DNA of 64,000 nt from Mycobacterium sp. BK086 (lineage in GTDB: Bacteria; Actinomycetota; Actinomycetes; Mycobacteriales; Mycobacteriaceae), in contig SNWL01000005.1 of the NCBI GenBank assembly GCA_004362315.1, positions 558,001-622,000 on the forward strand. The letters are read 5' to 3'. The notes beneath the pieces were generated by a model. It was not told the DNA's origin. It did not search any database and saw only the letters and a list, made by a program, of their open reading frames with translations. Below, one piece after another: positions 1-8,269 of this stretch (position 1 is the first letter of the stretch; each line of letters starts with the position of its first letter). The position numbers were made by a program, and so were the translations under genes.

Positions 1-294
1 GTGCACCAGGACGGCCTCGTGCACGTGTCGGCGATGTCGGACAAGTTCGTCTCCGACCCGCACGAGGTGGTTCGCTCCGGGCAGGTCGTGCGGGTGAAGG
101 TCCTCGACGTCGACGTGGACCGGCAGCGCATCGGCCTGACCCTGCGGCTGGGCGATACGCCAAAGCGCGAGCAGCCCAAGCGAACTGAGCGTCGCCAGCC
201 GTCGCGCGGTGGCGGCGACGGCGGCAGGCGTGAGAGCAACCGGTCGACGGGTTCGATGGCACAAGCGTTGCGGGACGCCGGTTTCGGCCGTTGA
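1..294 (+). CDS. C-terminal fragment of Tex-like S1 RNA-binding protein
   Basis: This is the 3' end of a gene that begins before the window; only the last 97 residues are visible. Residues 1-50 form the end of an S1 RNA-binding fold ([11 protein letters not shown], then a strand-rich part ending in [10 protein letters not shown]), which is the usual C-terminal domain of Tex-family transcription accessory proteins. A basic, Arg/Gly-rich tail follows and ends in a short segment with [10 protein letters not shown], as in actinobacterial Tex proteins. The GTG at position 1 is probably an internal Val codon. Another S1 protein cannot be excluded because the Tex core is out of view. Confidence 0.75.
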   Translation: MHQDGLVHVSAMSDKFVSDPHEVVRSGQVVRVKVLDVDVDRQRIGLTLRLGDTPKREQPKRTERRQPSRGGGDGGRRESNRSTGSMAQALRDAGFGR

Positions 295-561
295 GGCGTG
301 CACGTAGGTTCGTGAGAACCGGTTCACCGGCGTCGGCGATTGCCAGCGTTCGCCCAGCTATTCCGTGGCTGGCGCCAAGCTGATTGTCAGATTGGCCGGG
401 ATTTCTGGGAATTCTCAGCCGCCATTTATGTTGTGCTTCTTTACATTTCATAAATTCGCGACGGGCACGAACTTATACCGATGGGTGTCCGTTATTGCAT
501 GGATCTGTGCAAAACCTCTCACCGGGAATTCGATCGACGTGCCCAGGGTGTTGCAGCGCGC
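295..561. other. Intergenic region upstream of the type III PKS
   Basis: This 267-base gap between the Tex-like gene and the chosen PKS start is clearly richer in AT than its surroundings (for example the stretch around 420-460). It probably carries the PKS promoter. I see no convincing -35/-10 pair, RNA gene or terminator. An in-frame ATG at 481 would lengthen the PKS by 27 residues. Confidence 0.4.
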
Positions 562-1668
562 ATGACAGATACCGCGTTTTACCGCTCACTCAACTCAATT
601 GGCGTCCCCCAACGTGGCGACCCGCGCATCGCAGGCACCGCGGTCGCGTTCACCCCACACCGCCACAACCAGGACGAGGTGGCAGCGGCGCTCACCGAGT
701 TCGCTGATCCCGCGTTCGCCCGCTTCGCCCAAACCAGCGGCGTCGAATACCGCAATCTCGCCCTTCCGCTGGAGCGCTACCCGGAGATGTCCGGCTTCAC
801 CGAGGCCAACGCGGCATACCTCGAGGTTGCCGTCGAACTCGGCGAGCAGGCGCTGCGGCGTGCCCTGGACGCCGCACACATCCGGCCGGACGAGGTCGAT
901 GCGATCGTGTCGGTGTCGAGCACCGGGGTGGCAGTGCCTACCATCGATGCCCGCATCGCATCCAGGGTGGGCCTTCGGCCCGACATCAAGCGCATTCCGC
1001 TGTTCGGCCTCGGCTGCGTGGCCGGGGCGGCCGGCCTGGCGCGGGTGCACGACTATCTGCGCGGCTTCCCCGACCACATCGCCGTGCTGCTCTCGGTCGA
1101 GCTGTGCTCGCTGACTTTGCAGCGCGACGACACCTCGATTCCCGCGCTGATCGGCGTGTGCCTGTTCGGTGACGGGGCCGCGGCCGTTGTCGGCACCGGA
1201 GCCGACCGGGCACCGGCCGGGCTGCCCCTGCATCCGGGTCCCCGGGTGTTGGCCACCCGCAGTCGGCTGTTCGCCGACACTGTCGACGTCATGGGCTGGA
1301 ACGTCAGCTCCAACGGATTTCAGCTGGTGATGTCGCGCGACGTTCCGAACATGGCCCAGGACCACCTCGCCGAGGAGGTCGACCGATTTCTTGCCGACCA
1401 CGGTCTGACGACAGCCGACATCGCGACATGGGTGTGCCATCCCGGCGGGCCCAAGGTGCTCGACGCGATCAGCAGCGCAGTCGACGTCCCGCCGGAGGCG
1501 TTGCGGCACAGCTGGGAATCGATGCGCGACAACGGCAACATCTCGTCGGCGTCGGTGCTCGACGTCCTCGACCGGACCATCGCCGAACCGCCCGCCGCGG
1601 GCTCCCTGGGTGTGATGCTGGCGATGGGGCCCGGCTTCAGCTTCGAACTGTTGCTGCTGAGCTGGTGA
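562..1668 (+). CDS. Type III polyketide synthase (chalcone synthase family)
   Basis: The 368-residue product should condense malonyl-CoA-type extenders onto an acyl-CoA starter, forming pyrones or alkylresorcinols. The Cys-His-Asn triad of type III PKSs is visible: Cys in LFGLGCVAGAAG, His in WVCHPGGPKVL and Asn in DNGNISSAS. The C-terminal GPGFSFE motif resembles the family GPG loop. I chose the ATG at 562 because it gives a length close to mycobacterial Pks10/Pks11; the frame also opens at ATG 481, and neither start has a strong ribosome site. An ICMT-type methyltransferase follows 11 bases downstream and probably modifies the product, as SrsB does for SrsA in Streptomyces. The starter and product are unknown. 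Confidence 0.9.
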   Translation: MTDTAFYRSLNSIGVPQRGDPRIAGTAVAFTPHRHNQDEVAAALTEFADPAFARFAQTSGVEYRNLALPLERYPEMSGFTEANAAYLEVAVELGEQALRRALDAAHIRPDEVDAIVSVSSTGVAVPTIDARIASRVGLRPDIKRIPLFGLGCVAGAAGLARVHDYLRGFPDHIAVLLSVELCSLTLQRDDTSIPALIGVCLFGDGAAAVVGTGADRAPAGLPLHPGPRVLATRSRLFADTVDVMGWNVSSNGFQLVMSRDVPNMAQDHLAEEVDRFLADHGLTTADIATWVCHPGGPKVLDAISSAVDVPPEALRHSWESMRDNGNISSASVLDVLDRTIAEPPAAGSLGVMLAMGPGFSFELLLLSW

Positions 1669-1679
1669 AGGAGACCACG

Positions 1680-2186
1680 ATGTTGTACTACCTACTATTC
1701 ATCGCGGCGATCGGCATCGAGCGGCTCGTCGAGTTGGCGGTGTCGCGGCGCAACGCCCGGTGGTCCTTCGCCCGGGGCGGCCGCGAGTTCGGCCAGGGGC
1801 ACTACCCGGCGATGGTCGCAATGCACACCCTGCTTCTGGTGTCCTGCGTCGTCGAAGTGGCGACCCTGCACCGCCCGTTCCTGCCCTGGCTCGGCTGGCC
1901 GATGGTGGGCGTCGTGGCGATCAGCACCGCCCTGCGCTGGTGGTGTGTGTCGGTCCTCGGCAAGCATTGGAATCCGCGGTTGATCGTCATCAAGGGTGCG
2001 CCCCTGGTGCGGCGCGGCCCGTATCGATGGCTGCACCACCCCAATTACACGGCGGTGGCTGCCGAAGTGGCCGCGCTGCCCCTGGTGCACTCCGCATGGG
2101 TGACGGCCATCGTGTTCAGCATCGCCAACGCCCTGGTGCTGACGGTGCGGATCCGTGCCGAGAACGTCGCCCTCGGGTACGCCTGA
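1680..2186 (+). CDS. Isoprenylcysteine carboxyl methyltransferase-family membrane methyltransferase
   Basis: This 168-residue protein has several hydrophobic segments and the C-terminal SAM-binding signature of the ICMT/phospholipid-methyltransferase family (GPYRWLHHPNY, then a late RIRAEN). The ATG at 1680 follows a GAAGGAGA ribosome site and lies 11 bases after the PKS stop, so the two are co-transcribed. Known SrsB-like enzymes O-methylate alkylresorcinols or pyrones made by type III PKSs, so tailoring of the upstream product is the natural inference. Methylation of a lipid or protein thiol is the alternative. Confidence 0.85.
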   Translation: MLYYLLFIAAIGIERLVELAVSRRNARWSFARGGREFGQGHYPAMVAMHTLLLVSCVVEVATLHRPFLPWLGWPMVGVVAISTALRWWCVSVLGKHWNPRLIVIKGAPLVRRGPYRWLHHPNYTAVAAEVAALPLVHSAWVTAIVFSIANALVLTVRIRAENVALGYA

Positions 2187-2294
2187 GTTTGACGGAGCCG
2201 CAACTATATTCACAGGTTGTTTCGGCCGCCCGCGCCCGTAACCGGTGTTAGGTTGTGCCCGTTGATGTGCTAGTTCGCGTCGAGGGGGGCTTCA

Positions 2295-3131
2295 ATGAGT
2301 ACTGCCGCCGAACGGGCCGAGCAGCTGGCTCTGGTAGCGCGGCTGAAGTCCGCGTACCCCGAACTGCCGGACGCGCCGACCCCGGATCTGCTCGACCACG
2401 CCAAGTTCGTCGCGTACATGAAGCCCGTCCACGATGTCGGCGGCGAGCCGGACGCTCCGATGAAGTACGAGAACAAGGATTACGAGTACTGGGAGCACAT
2501 GACCTACGTCATCTGCGAGGTGCTCGCGTGGCGCGGTATCTGGCTCTCGGAGGAACGGCGGCGCATCGGCAACGTCGACGTCCAGCGTGCGGTCTATCTC
2601 GGATTCCCGTACTACGGCCGCTGGTTGCTCTCGGTGGCGCGGGTGCTGATCGAGAAGCACCACATCGGTCTCACCGAGCTCACCGAGCGGATGGCCGAGG
2701 TCAAAGATCGCTACGCCGGTGGGCTGGAAGGCAAGACGCTGAAGGCCGAGCCCAAGTTCGAGGGCGACGGGTCGCAGGTCAAACGCAACAGCCACATCGT
2801 GCATGCCCAGGGCAAGGGCGACCCGCAGGTGTACGCCGGCAAGGCCGGCGAGCCGAGGTTCAAGGTCGGTGACCCGGTCGTCGTCCGCGAACTCCCGGTG
2901 CTGTTCTACACGCGCACACCGGAGTACGTCCGCGGCGCGAAGGGTGTGATCGACGCGGTGGCCTATGAAAGCCCCGCCGCCGAGGACGAGACCTGGGACA
3001 TCCCCGACGCCAAGCCGGAGTGGTTCTACGTCGTGAAATTCAGCATGTCCGAGCTGTGGAACGACTTCAACGGCCCGGCGACCGACAGCCTGCGGACCGA
3101 GATTCCCGAGCACTGGCTGCAAGAGGCCTAG
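2295..3131 (+). CDS. Thiocyanate hydrolase-like fused beta-alpha subunit (nitrile hydratase beta family)
   Basis: The 278-residue protein combines two parts. Residues about 35-145 contain the nitrile-hydratase-beta N-terminal fold, with HDVGGEPD, EVLAWRGIWLSEERRR and GFPYYGRWLLS. Residues about 185-278 are the SH3-like barrel, with KVGDPVVVRELP, FYTRTPEYVRGAKG and YESPAAEDE. From memory these match, respectively, the separate beta (about 157 aa) and alpha (about 126 aa) subunits of Thiobacillus thioparus thiocyanate hydrolase, so here they appear fused. The paired Arg in ERRR would correspond to the beta-subunit arginines that contact the active-site Cys-sulfenate. The catalytic subunit starts 15 bases downstream. 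A nitrile hydratase beta subunit is the alternative. Confidence 0.75.
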   Translation: MSTAAERAEQLALVARLKSAYPELPDAPTPDLLDHAKFVAYMKPVHDVGGEPDAPMKYENKDYEYWEHMTYVICEVLAWRGIWLSEERRRIGNVDVQRAVYLGFPYYGRWLLSVARVLIEKHHIGLTELTERMAEVKDRYAGGLEGKTLKAEPKFEGDGSQVKRNSHIVHAQGKGDPQVYAGKAGEPRFKVGDPVVVRELPVLFYTRTPEYVRGAKGVIDAVAYESPAAEDETWDIPDAKPEWFYVVKFSMSELWNDFNGPATDSLRTEIPEHWLQEA

Positions 3132-3146
3132 GAGAAACGGACGGAT

Positions 3147-3863
3147 ATGACAGATCACGGCCACGATCACGACCATGATCACGACCGCACCGTCAAGCCG
3201 ATGGTCGATGAGATCACCGACTTCGAGGTCCTCGAGATCGCGCTGCGCGAATTGTGTATCGAGAAGGGCATTTTCACCGCCGAGGAGCACCGGCTGTTCA
3301 CCGAGTTCGCCGAGCAGATCGGCCCGACGCCCGCTGCCCGGTTGGTGGCGCGGGCCTGGCTGGATCCCGACTTCAAGGCGCTCGCACTGGCCGAGCCGAT
3401 GACGGCGAGTAAGGAAGTCGGCGTCGACTGGCTGGAGCCGACCGGCTTCGGAACCCCCAGCGATTTCACCGCCTTCCAGATCCTCGAGGACACCCCGACC
3501 GTGCACAACGTGATCGTGTGCGCGCTGTGTTCGTGCTACCCGCGCCCGATTCTGGGCAATTCCCCCGAGTGGTATCGCACCCCGAACTATCGCCGCCGGC
3601 TGGTTCGTTGGCCGCGCCAGGTGCTCGCCGAGTTCGGCCTCTACCTGGGTGACGACATCGAGGTTCGGGTGCAGGACTCCAACCAGAAGCACCGCTTCAT
3701 GGTGATGCCGATGCGCCCCGAGGGCACTGACGGCTGGACCGAAGATCAGCTGACCGAGATCATCACCCGGGATTGCCTGATCGGCGTCGCTCTGCCGAAG
3801 GCCGGCGTGACGACCAACGTCATCACCGACACCCGTCCGGCGATGCATCCGGTCGGCGAATGA
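3147..3863 (+). CDS. Cobalt catalytic subunit, thiocyanate hydrolase gamma / nitrile hydratase alpha family
   Basis: This 238-residue subunit carries the metal site C125-A-L-C128-S-C130, in which the second and third cysteines are normally oxidised and bind Co(III). The usual motif is C-T/S-L-C-S-C, so Ala at position 2 is atypical. It is followed by YPRP; nitrile hydratases usually have Trp at the Arg position, whereas thiocyanate hydrolase gamma has Arg there. The His/Asp-rich N-terminus (residues 4-13) also recalls the thiocyanate hydrolase gamma tail and could bind metal. LVRWPRQVLAEFGL and GTDGWTEDQL agree with that assignment. Expected chemistry is thiocyanate to carbonyl sulfide and ammonia, or nitrile hydration. 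The stop overlaps the next start. Confidence 0.8.
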   Translation: MTDHGHDHDHDHDRTVKPMVDEITDFEVLEIALRELCIEKGIFTAEEHRLFTEFAEQIGPTPAARLVARAWLDPDFKALALAEPMTASKEVGVDWLEPTGFGTPSDFTAFQILEDTPTVHNVIVCALCSCYPRPILGNSPEWYRTPNYRRRLVRWPRQVLAEFGLYLGDDIEVRVQDSNQKHRFMVMPMRPEGTDGWTEDQLTEIITRDCLIGVALPKAGVTTNVITDTRPAMHPVGE

Positions 3864-4195
3864 AGCCCGACACGCTGCAGCAGATCGTCGACCGCAATCA
3901 GGTGTGGTCGGTGATGGCGGCCAAGTACGGCGTGGAGAATCCGGTGCCGCCGTGGAAGACCAGCCTCGACGGACTCTGCGATGCTCTCGACAAGGCGGCG
4001 TGCGACGCCGATATCCCCACCTTCAAGGAGCGGCGCGACGAGGAGGACGAGCTCTCGGCCACCGTCTACTCGACGCTCCCCTATCCGGAGAATCAGCTCG
4101 TTGCCCTGGCGCATTCACTGCTGGCCAGAGGTGTAATCACTGAAGATGAACTGCGGCAACGACTTTCGGTAATCAGGGCCCGACTGGAGGCCTGA
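3860..4195 (+). CDS. Nitrile hydratase/thiocyanate hydrolase accessory protein (P15K/P14K-like)
   Basis: This 111-residue protein starts at an ATG overlapping the catalytic-subunit stop (ATGA), so it is translationally coupled. Its second half (PYPENQLVALAHSLLARGVITEDEL) resembles the beta-subunit N-terminal helices found in activator proteins such as P14K and P15K, which help load cobalt and oxidise the active-site cysteines. By position it matches P15K downstream of the thiocyanate hydrolase genes. It could instead be a third structural subunit; the sequence does not decide this. Confidence 0.65.
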   Translation: MKPDTLQQIVDRNQVWSVMAAKYGVENPVPPWKTSLDGLCDALDKAACDADIPTFKERRDEEDELSATVYSTLPYPENQLVALAHSLLARGVITEDELRQRLSVIRARLEA

Positions 4196-4215
4196 GCTGT
4201 AGCGCGTTGTCCCCT

Positions 4216-4287
4216 GATCGGTGGACACCGGGATTCATCCGGTATTCCAGCCGATCGGTGGACAGCCCGTGACCCCGGTGGGGGTCA
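4216..4287. promoter_or_regulatory. Direct repeat and hairpin between accessory gene and thioesterase
   Basis: The 12-base word GATCGGTGGACA occurs at 4216-4227 and 4253-4264. It is followed by a 7-bp perfect hairpin at 4270-4287 (TGACCCC, loop GGTG, GGGGTCA). Together they may be an operator or leader of the thioesterase gene at 4338, or part of a terminator for the upstream operon. There is no T-run. Confidence 0.3.
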
Positions 4288-4337
4288 TAGTTGCCTGGTG
4301 AGCCGTCAAGCAAGCGGCGGCTCCCCCAAACAAGAGG

Positions 4338-5192
4338 ATGGCAACGGTGAACAGCAGCATGGATTTGTCGGAACGTACGGCAGCGGCCTCCAGCGCGATC
4401 GGCATTCGCCCCGCATATTTCGTCCAGCAATCGAACGGGAGCTTCCGGCCGACGACGTCCGCCGCAGCGTCCTGGAGCGACGGTGTGCTCAGCGGCCAGG
4501 CGATCGCCGGGCTCGCGGCGTCGACGCTGGAGCGCAAGTACGGTGCCATCGGATACCTGCCCGCCCGGCTGACCCTCGATCTGCTCAAACCCGCTCGGGC
4601 CGTGGCGACGCACACGCAGACCCGGCTGATCCGGCACGGGCATCGGATGCGTACGGCCGAATGCGACATCATCCAAGACGACTGGATCGTGGCGCGGGCC
4701 ACGCTGTTGCAGTACCGCCAGGTGCACACCGCGGTCGACGAGCACTGGGAAACCGCGACGGCCGTCATCGCGCCGGACGGCGTCGAGAACCATGCGCTGC
4801 ACGTCGACGATGACGGAACCGGTTGGAGCCCAATGGGTCTGCGGCACCACAACACCGGGCGCAAGCGTGCCTACTACGGCGGTCTCGACGCGGTGGCCGG
4901 CATCCCCGCCACACCGTTCGTCCGGTCCTCGGTCGTCGCCGAGGCCGCCGCCAATCTGGTGACCGACATGGGCGCCAACGGAATCGGCTACATCAATGGA
5001 GACCTGACGGTCGCCCTGACCCGGCTGCCGCGCGGCGTGTACATCGGCGTGCAGGCCGACACCCACTTCTCCGAGAACGGGGTGTCGGTGGGCAGTGCGA
5101 CGCTCTTCGACGACGACGGTGCCTTCGGCAGCAGCATGGTCACCGCGATGGCCAGCCCCACGGCCCGCATGGACGTTGCCGGACGCGGCTAG
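4338..5192 (+). CDS. Thioesterase-fold (hotdog) family protein
   Basis: The 284-residue product looks like a double-hotdog acyl-CoA thioesterase of the TesB-like type common in mycobacteria. The GYLPARLTLDLLKPAR strand and the C-terminal GYINGDLTVALTRLPRGVYIGVQ strand are the typical core elements, and HFSENGVSVGSATLFDDDGAFG is the end of the second hotdog. I cannot assign a substrate, and no catalytic residue is certain. It stands alone on this strand; its stop overlaps by 4 bases the stop of the convergent secreted-protein gene. Confidence 0.65.
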   Translation: MATVNSSMDLSERTAAASSAIGIRPAYFVQQSNGSFRPTTSAAASWSDGVLSGQAIAGLAASTLERKYGAIGYLPARLTLDLLKPARAVATHTQTRLIRHGHRMRTAECDIIQDDWIVARATLLQYRQVHTAVDEHWETATAVIAPDGVENHALHVDDDGTGWSPMGLRHHNTGRKRAYYGGLDAVAGIPATPFVRSSVVAEAAANLVTDMGANGIGYINGDLTVALTRLPRGVYIGVQADTHFSENGVSVGSATLFDDDGAFGSSMVTAMASPTARMDVAGRG

Positions 5193-7171
5193 GACCCGTC
5201 CCAGTTGGCCAGCACCCGCAGTTTCGACCACGGGATGGCGGCCATGTCGTAGTAGTCCCATTGCAGACCGGCGGCCGTGTACGCGGCGCCAGGGTCCGTC
5301 GAGGTCGCGTCGGGGGCGACCTCGAAGATGAAGGCCATTCTGGCCCCTCCCTGGTCGCCGACGTACGCGCCGTAGGTCTGGAGAGTCTTGGCGATCACCT
5401 TCTCGGCCGCCGTGATCCCGGGAATCGCATCGACATTGATGGACGGGTCCAACTGGATGCGGGTGCCCTCCGGGATCGGAGTCGACACACCGGCCATGTT
5501 GGTGCCGTCGGACTTGGTGGCCGGGCCGGTGAACAACGCACTCGCGAGGTCACTGGAGATGAACAGCGCGTGGTTGATGCCCGTGTTGGCGGCGACCGCC
5601 GCGCTGAACTCCGCGGTCGTGATCACTCCGGCATAGCGGGCGATGTTGGTCCCGGTGGCCGAACCCGAGGTGTCCACGCCGTTGCCGTTCAGGTCGGTGA
5701 TGCCGCCCCAGGCGGCTGTCCAGGTGTTGGTGGCGCTGTCATAGCTCGCCCGCCACAGACCGTAGGCCTTGCCAGTGGTGGGATCCAGGATCGCGATCTG
5801 CCGATCCGAGCCTCCCGGCAGATTCAGGCCGAGGGGAATCGCCACGGTGTAGGACCCCATCGGGTCGTTCCCCCACGCTTCGGTGAAGGTGACGTCGTAC
5901 CGCGGCGTCGAGGCCGTCGCCTGGACCAGGGTCACTCCGTAGTCGTAGAGATCGGCGACATGCTTGGTGTTGACGGCCGATAGGTAGCTCACCCACGTCG
6001 CGCTGTTCGCGGCGATGACGGGGTTGGCCACGATCGGCTTCCACAACCAGTCGGCCGCCTGGAAATACGGCGGAGTCTGCGTCGTGCTGGACGAGGCCGG
6101 CACCACGGTGATCTTGTCGATGCGAAGGTTGCGATCCTGCGAGCCCGAGGCTTTCAGGTCGTTCGTGAACGCGATGCTGATGGTGTGCGTCCCGGCCGAC
6201 ACCGACACCGGGATCGTGTAGTCGGCCCACGACGTCGAGGTCACCTGCGTCGTGGAGACCACCTGTCCGTCGATCGACACCGTCATCACCGGAGCCCCGT
6301 TGTACTGGTCACCACGGGCGCGAATCACCAGGCTCGACGTCGACGGAAGTGAAAGTGTCTTGGCCGCACTCCCATTCGTGGACAGCAGCAGCGCCTTGCG
6401 GCCGGAGGCCGCGGTATCCGTGTAGGTGCTGCCGGCTTTCGTCGGGGTGAGGATCAATGTCTCACCCTCGATGGTGACCGTCGTGGTGCCGGTGGCGACG
6501 GTTCCGGTGCCGGGCGTCGCGGCGGCCTCGGTGTCCGGAGCGCCGAAGATGGCCTCGAATTCTTTACGCGTCCAGGCCAGAAGCGAGGCAAGCAGCTGGG
6601 CAACCGAAGGGAACGCCGGTGGTTTGACGTTCTGCACAAGGCTTTCCAGCGTCGTCCGCGCCGCGGTCATCACGGCACTGATCGCGGTGACGGGATTGGT
6701 CGTGGTACGCGCGGCCGAGACGGTCTGCGTGCCCGCACCGTCTGCCGGTGCGGCCGCGGCCGACAGCGCCACCGCCACCGCCGCGCTCTGATCGGCTGTC
6801 GAGTCGGTGGAGGGTGTGCTCGCGGCCGTGCGAGTGGCCGCAACGGGCTTGGCTGCTGTGGCGTGCGGCGCGACCGTGCGCGACCGCGACCGCGATGAAT
6901 CCTGGCGGACGGCGGTGCGTGGCGTCGATGACGTCGCGGTCGAGTGGCGCGCTGAGCGCGCCGAGTTGCTTTGTGAGGATCCGGCCGACGAATCGGTGCC
7001 GGTGGTGTCGGCGTGGGCAACGGCGGCGCTCATCATTGCCGAGCCGATACCCAATGCGACGGCCAGGGCGCCGATGCGGCCGACGTAAGGGGCGTAGGAA
7101 CTACAGGCGACGGTCGATTTCGCGCCAGCTACCGATCGCAGCGAATACGCCGGAGTCTGTTCGACCGACAT
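5189..7171 (-). CDS. Large secreted protein with xylan-binding-type CBM domain
   Basis: The 660-residue protein has an N-terminal signal or anchor segment (about residues 30-55, ending AVAHADT) and a long low-complexity Ser/Thr/Ala/Arg region (about 56-155). A linker follows, then a beta-rich module (about 232-358) with DQYNGAPVMTVSIDG and DRNLRIDKITV. That pattern is typical of calcium-dependent xylan-binding CBMs of the family 36/60 type. The C-terminal 290 residues form a globular domain I do not recognise. I preferred the ATG at 7171 over TTG 7186 because a G-rich ribosome site (GGGGGGA) lies just upstream. It is probably cell-wall associated or secreted. Confidence 0.7.
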   Translation of the reverse strand: MSVEQTPAYSLRSVAGAKSTVACSSYAPYVGRIGALAVALGIGSAMMSAAVAHADTTGTDSSAGSSQSNSARSARHSTATSSTPRTAVRQDSSRSRSRTVAPHATAAKPVAATRTAASTPSTDSTADQSAAVAVALSAAAAPADGAGTQTVSAARTTTNPVTAISAVMTAARTTLESLVQNVKPPAFPSVAQLLASLLAWTRKEFEAIFGAPDTEAAATPGTGTVATGTTTVTIEGETLILTPTKAGSTYTDTAASGRKALLLSTNGSAAKTLSLPSTSSLVIRARGDQYNGAPVMTVSIDGQVVSTTQVTSTSWADYTIPVSVSAGTHTISIAFTNDLKASGSQDRNLRIDKITVVPASSSTTQTPPYFQAADWLWKPIVANPVIAANSATWVSYLSAVNTKHVADLYDYGVTLVQATASTPRYDVTFTEAWGNDPMGSYTVAIPLGLNLPGGSDRQIAILDPTTGKAYGLWRASYDSATNTWTAAWGGITDLNGNGVDTSGSATGTNIARYAGVITTAEFSAAVAANTGINHALFISSDLASALFTGPATKSDGTNMAGVSTPIPEGTRIQLDPSINVDAIPGITAAEKVIAKTLQTYGAYVGDQGGARMAFIFEVAPDATSTDPGAAYTAAGLQWDYYDMAAIPWSKLRVLANWDGS

Positions 7172-7495
7172 CCGTGATCCCCCCAATCATCCCGGCCGTC
7201 GGCGAGCAATTCCGAAAGGCATTGCCCGTCACAGCTTCTGTTGTCGCAAGCGAAAATTACCTCCTCCTTTCCCGCACGTCTCGCTGTTCAAACAGAACGA
7301 ATGTGGGCTTTTCCTTCCGGCAACATTGAAAAATTTGCCAGGATGAAACAAGCGACAATTATGCGAAATCAAATAGCGGCATTTTGCTCGTAAACATTCA
7401 CTGATGTGCAGAACTAGCAAACAATGGTGGCGTCACACGTATCGCGAAAAATTGGTCGGCTGATCTGCCACGCCTGACCTCACTAGAGTGCAGCA
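7172..7495. other. AT-rich intergenic region between divergent genes
   Basis: This 324-base region separates the divergent secreted-protein and enoyl-CoA hydratase genes. It is markedly AT-rich for this genome, especially 7240-7440, and must hold both promoters. I see no RNA gene and no ORF with plausible coding character. Confidence 0.4.
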
Positions 7496-8269
7496 ATGAG
7501 CCTCGTCACCTACCAGCTCGACGATCACGTCGCCACGATCACTCTTAACCGTCCGGAGGCGCGCAACGCCATCAACGGCCCGCTTCGCCAGGAGATCAAC
7601 GCCGCGTGGGACCGGTTCCGGGACGAGGAAGAGGCCTGGGTGGGGATCCTGACCGCCGCCGGTGACGTCTTCTGCGCCGGCGGTGATCTCAAGGACGGCG
7701 AAGGCTCGGTGGGCACCTTCGGCGGCACCTTCTGGGAGAAGCCAACCATCAACAGCTTCGAGTCGGGCATGGAGTTGTTCAAGCCGACGATCGCGGCCGT
7801 GCACGGGCCGTGTGTGGGCTACGGCCTGACCGGAGTGTTGTTCTGCGACTTCGTGATTGCCTCGACCGACGCCACCTTTCACTACCCGGAGGTGGCGCTG
7901 GGCGTTCCGACCATCGTCGGTGCAATCCGGCTCCCCCATCGGGTCGGCTGGGCCAATGCCATGGAGCTTTTGCTGACCGGCAAGCCGATCAGTGCCGAGC
8001 GGGCCAAGGAGATCGGCCTGGTGTGGAAGCTGGTCGAACCCGAGGACCTGCAGTCCGAAGCGCAGGCGTGGGCGAAGACGCTTACCGCGGCGGCGCCGTT
8101 GGCGCAGCGGGCCACCAAAGAGGTGGCGTGGCGGACCGCCGACATGGGCTGGATCGAGTCGGTGCGCTTCGGCGAGGTGATGCGCAAGGTGGCAGGTGCC
8201 ACCGAAGACGTCACCGAGGGCCTGACGGCCTGGCGTGAGAAGCGCAGGCCGCAGTGGAAGGGCCGCTAA
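7496..8269 (+). CDS. Enoyl-CoA hydratase/isomerase family protein
   Basis: This 257-residue crotonase-fold protein has the oxyanion-hole segments DVFCAGGDLKD and HGPCVGYGLTG and the YPEVALGV motif that carries the second catalytic Glu of hydratases. At the position of the first catalytic Glu (GGGCEL in classic hydratases) it has Thr (GYGLTGVL). It may therefore act as an isomerase, hydrolase or atypical hydratase on an unknown acyl-CoA. Its stop overlaps by 4 bases the end of the convergent PheC-like gene. Confidence 0.85.
   Translation: MSLVTYQLDDHVATITLNRPEARNAINGPLRQEINAAWDRFRDEEEAWVGILTAAGDVFCAGGDLKDGEGSVGTFGGTFWEKPTINSFESGMELFKPTIAAVHGPCVGYGLTGVLFCDFVIASTDATFHYPEVALGVPTIVGAIRLPHRVGWANAMELLLTGKPISAERAKEIGLVWKLVEPEDLQSEAQAWAKTLTAAAPLAQRATKEVAWRTADMGWIESVRFGEVMRKVAGATEDVTEGLTAWREKRRPQWKGR

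Noticed and set aside
2292-3848. 518-residue minus-strand open frame over the hydrolase genes
   Set aside because: It is antisense to two genes with clear family motifs, and its protein is rich in His/Arg/Asp/Gly with no recognisable domain, as expected of a GC-rich shadow.
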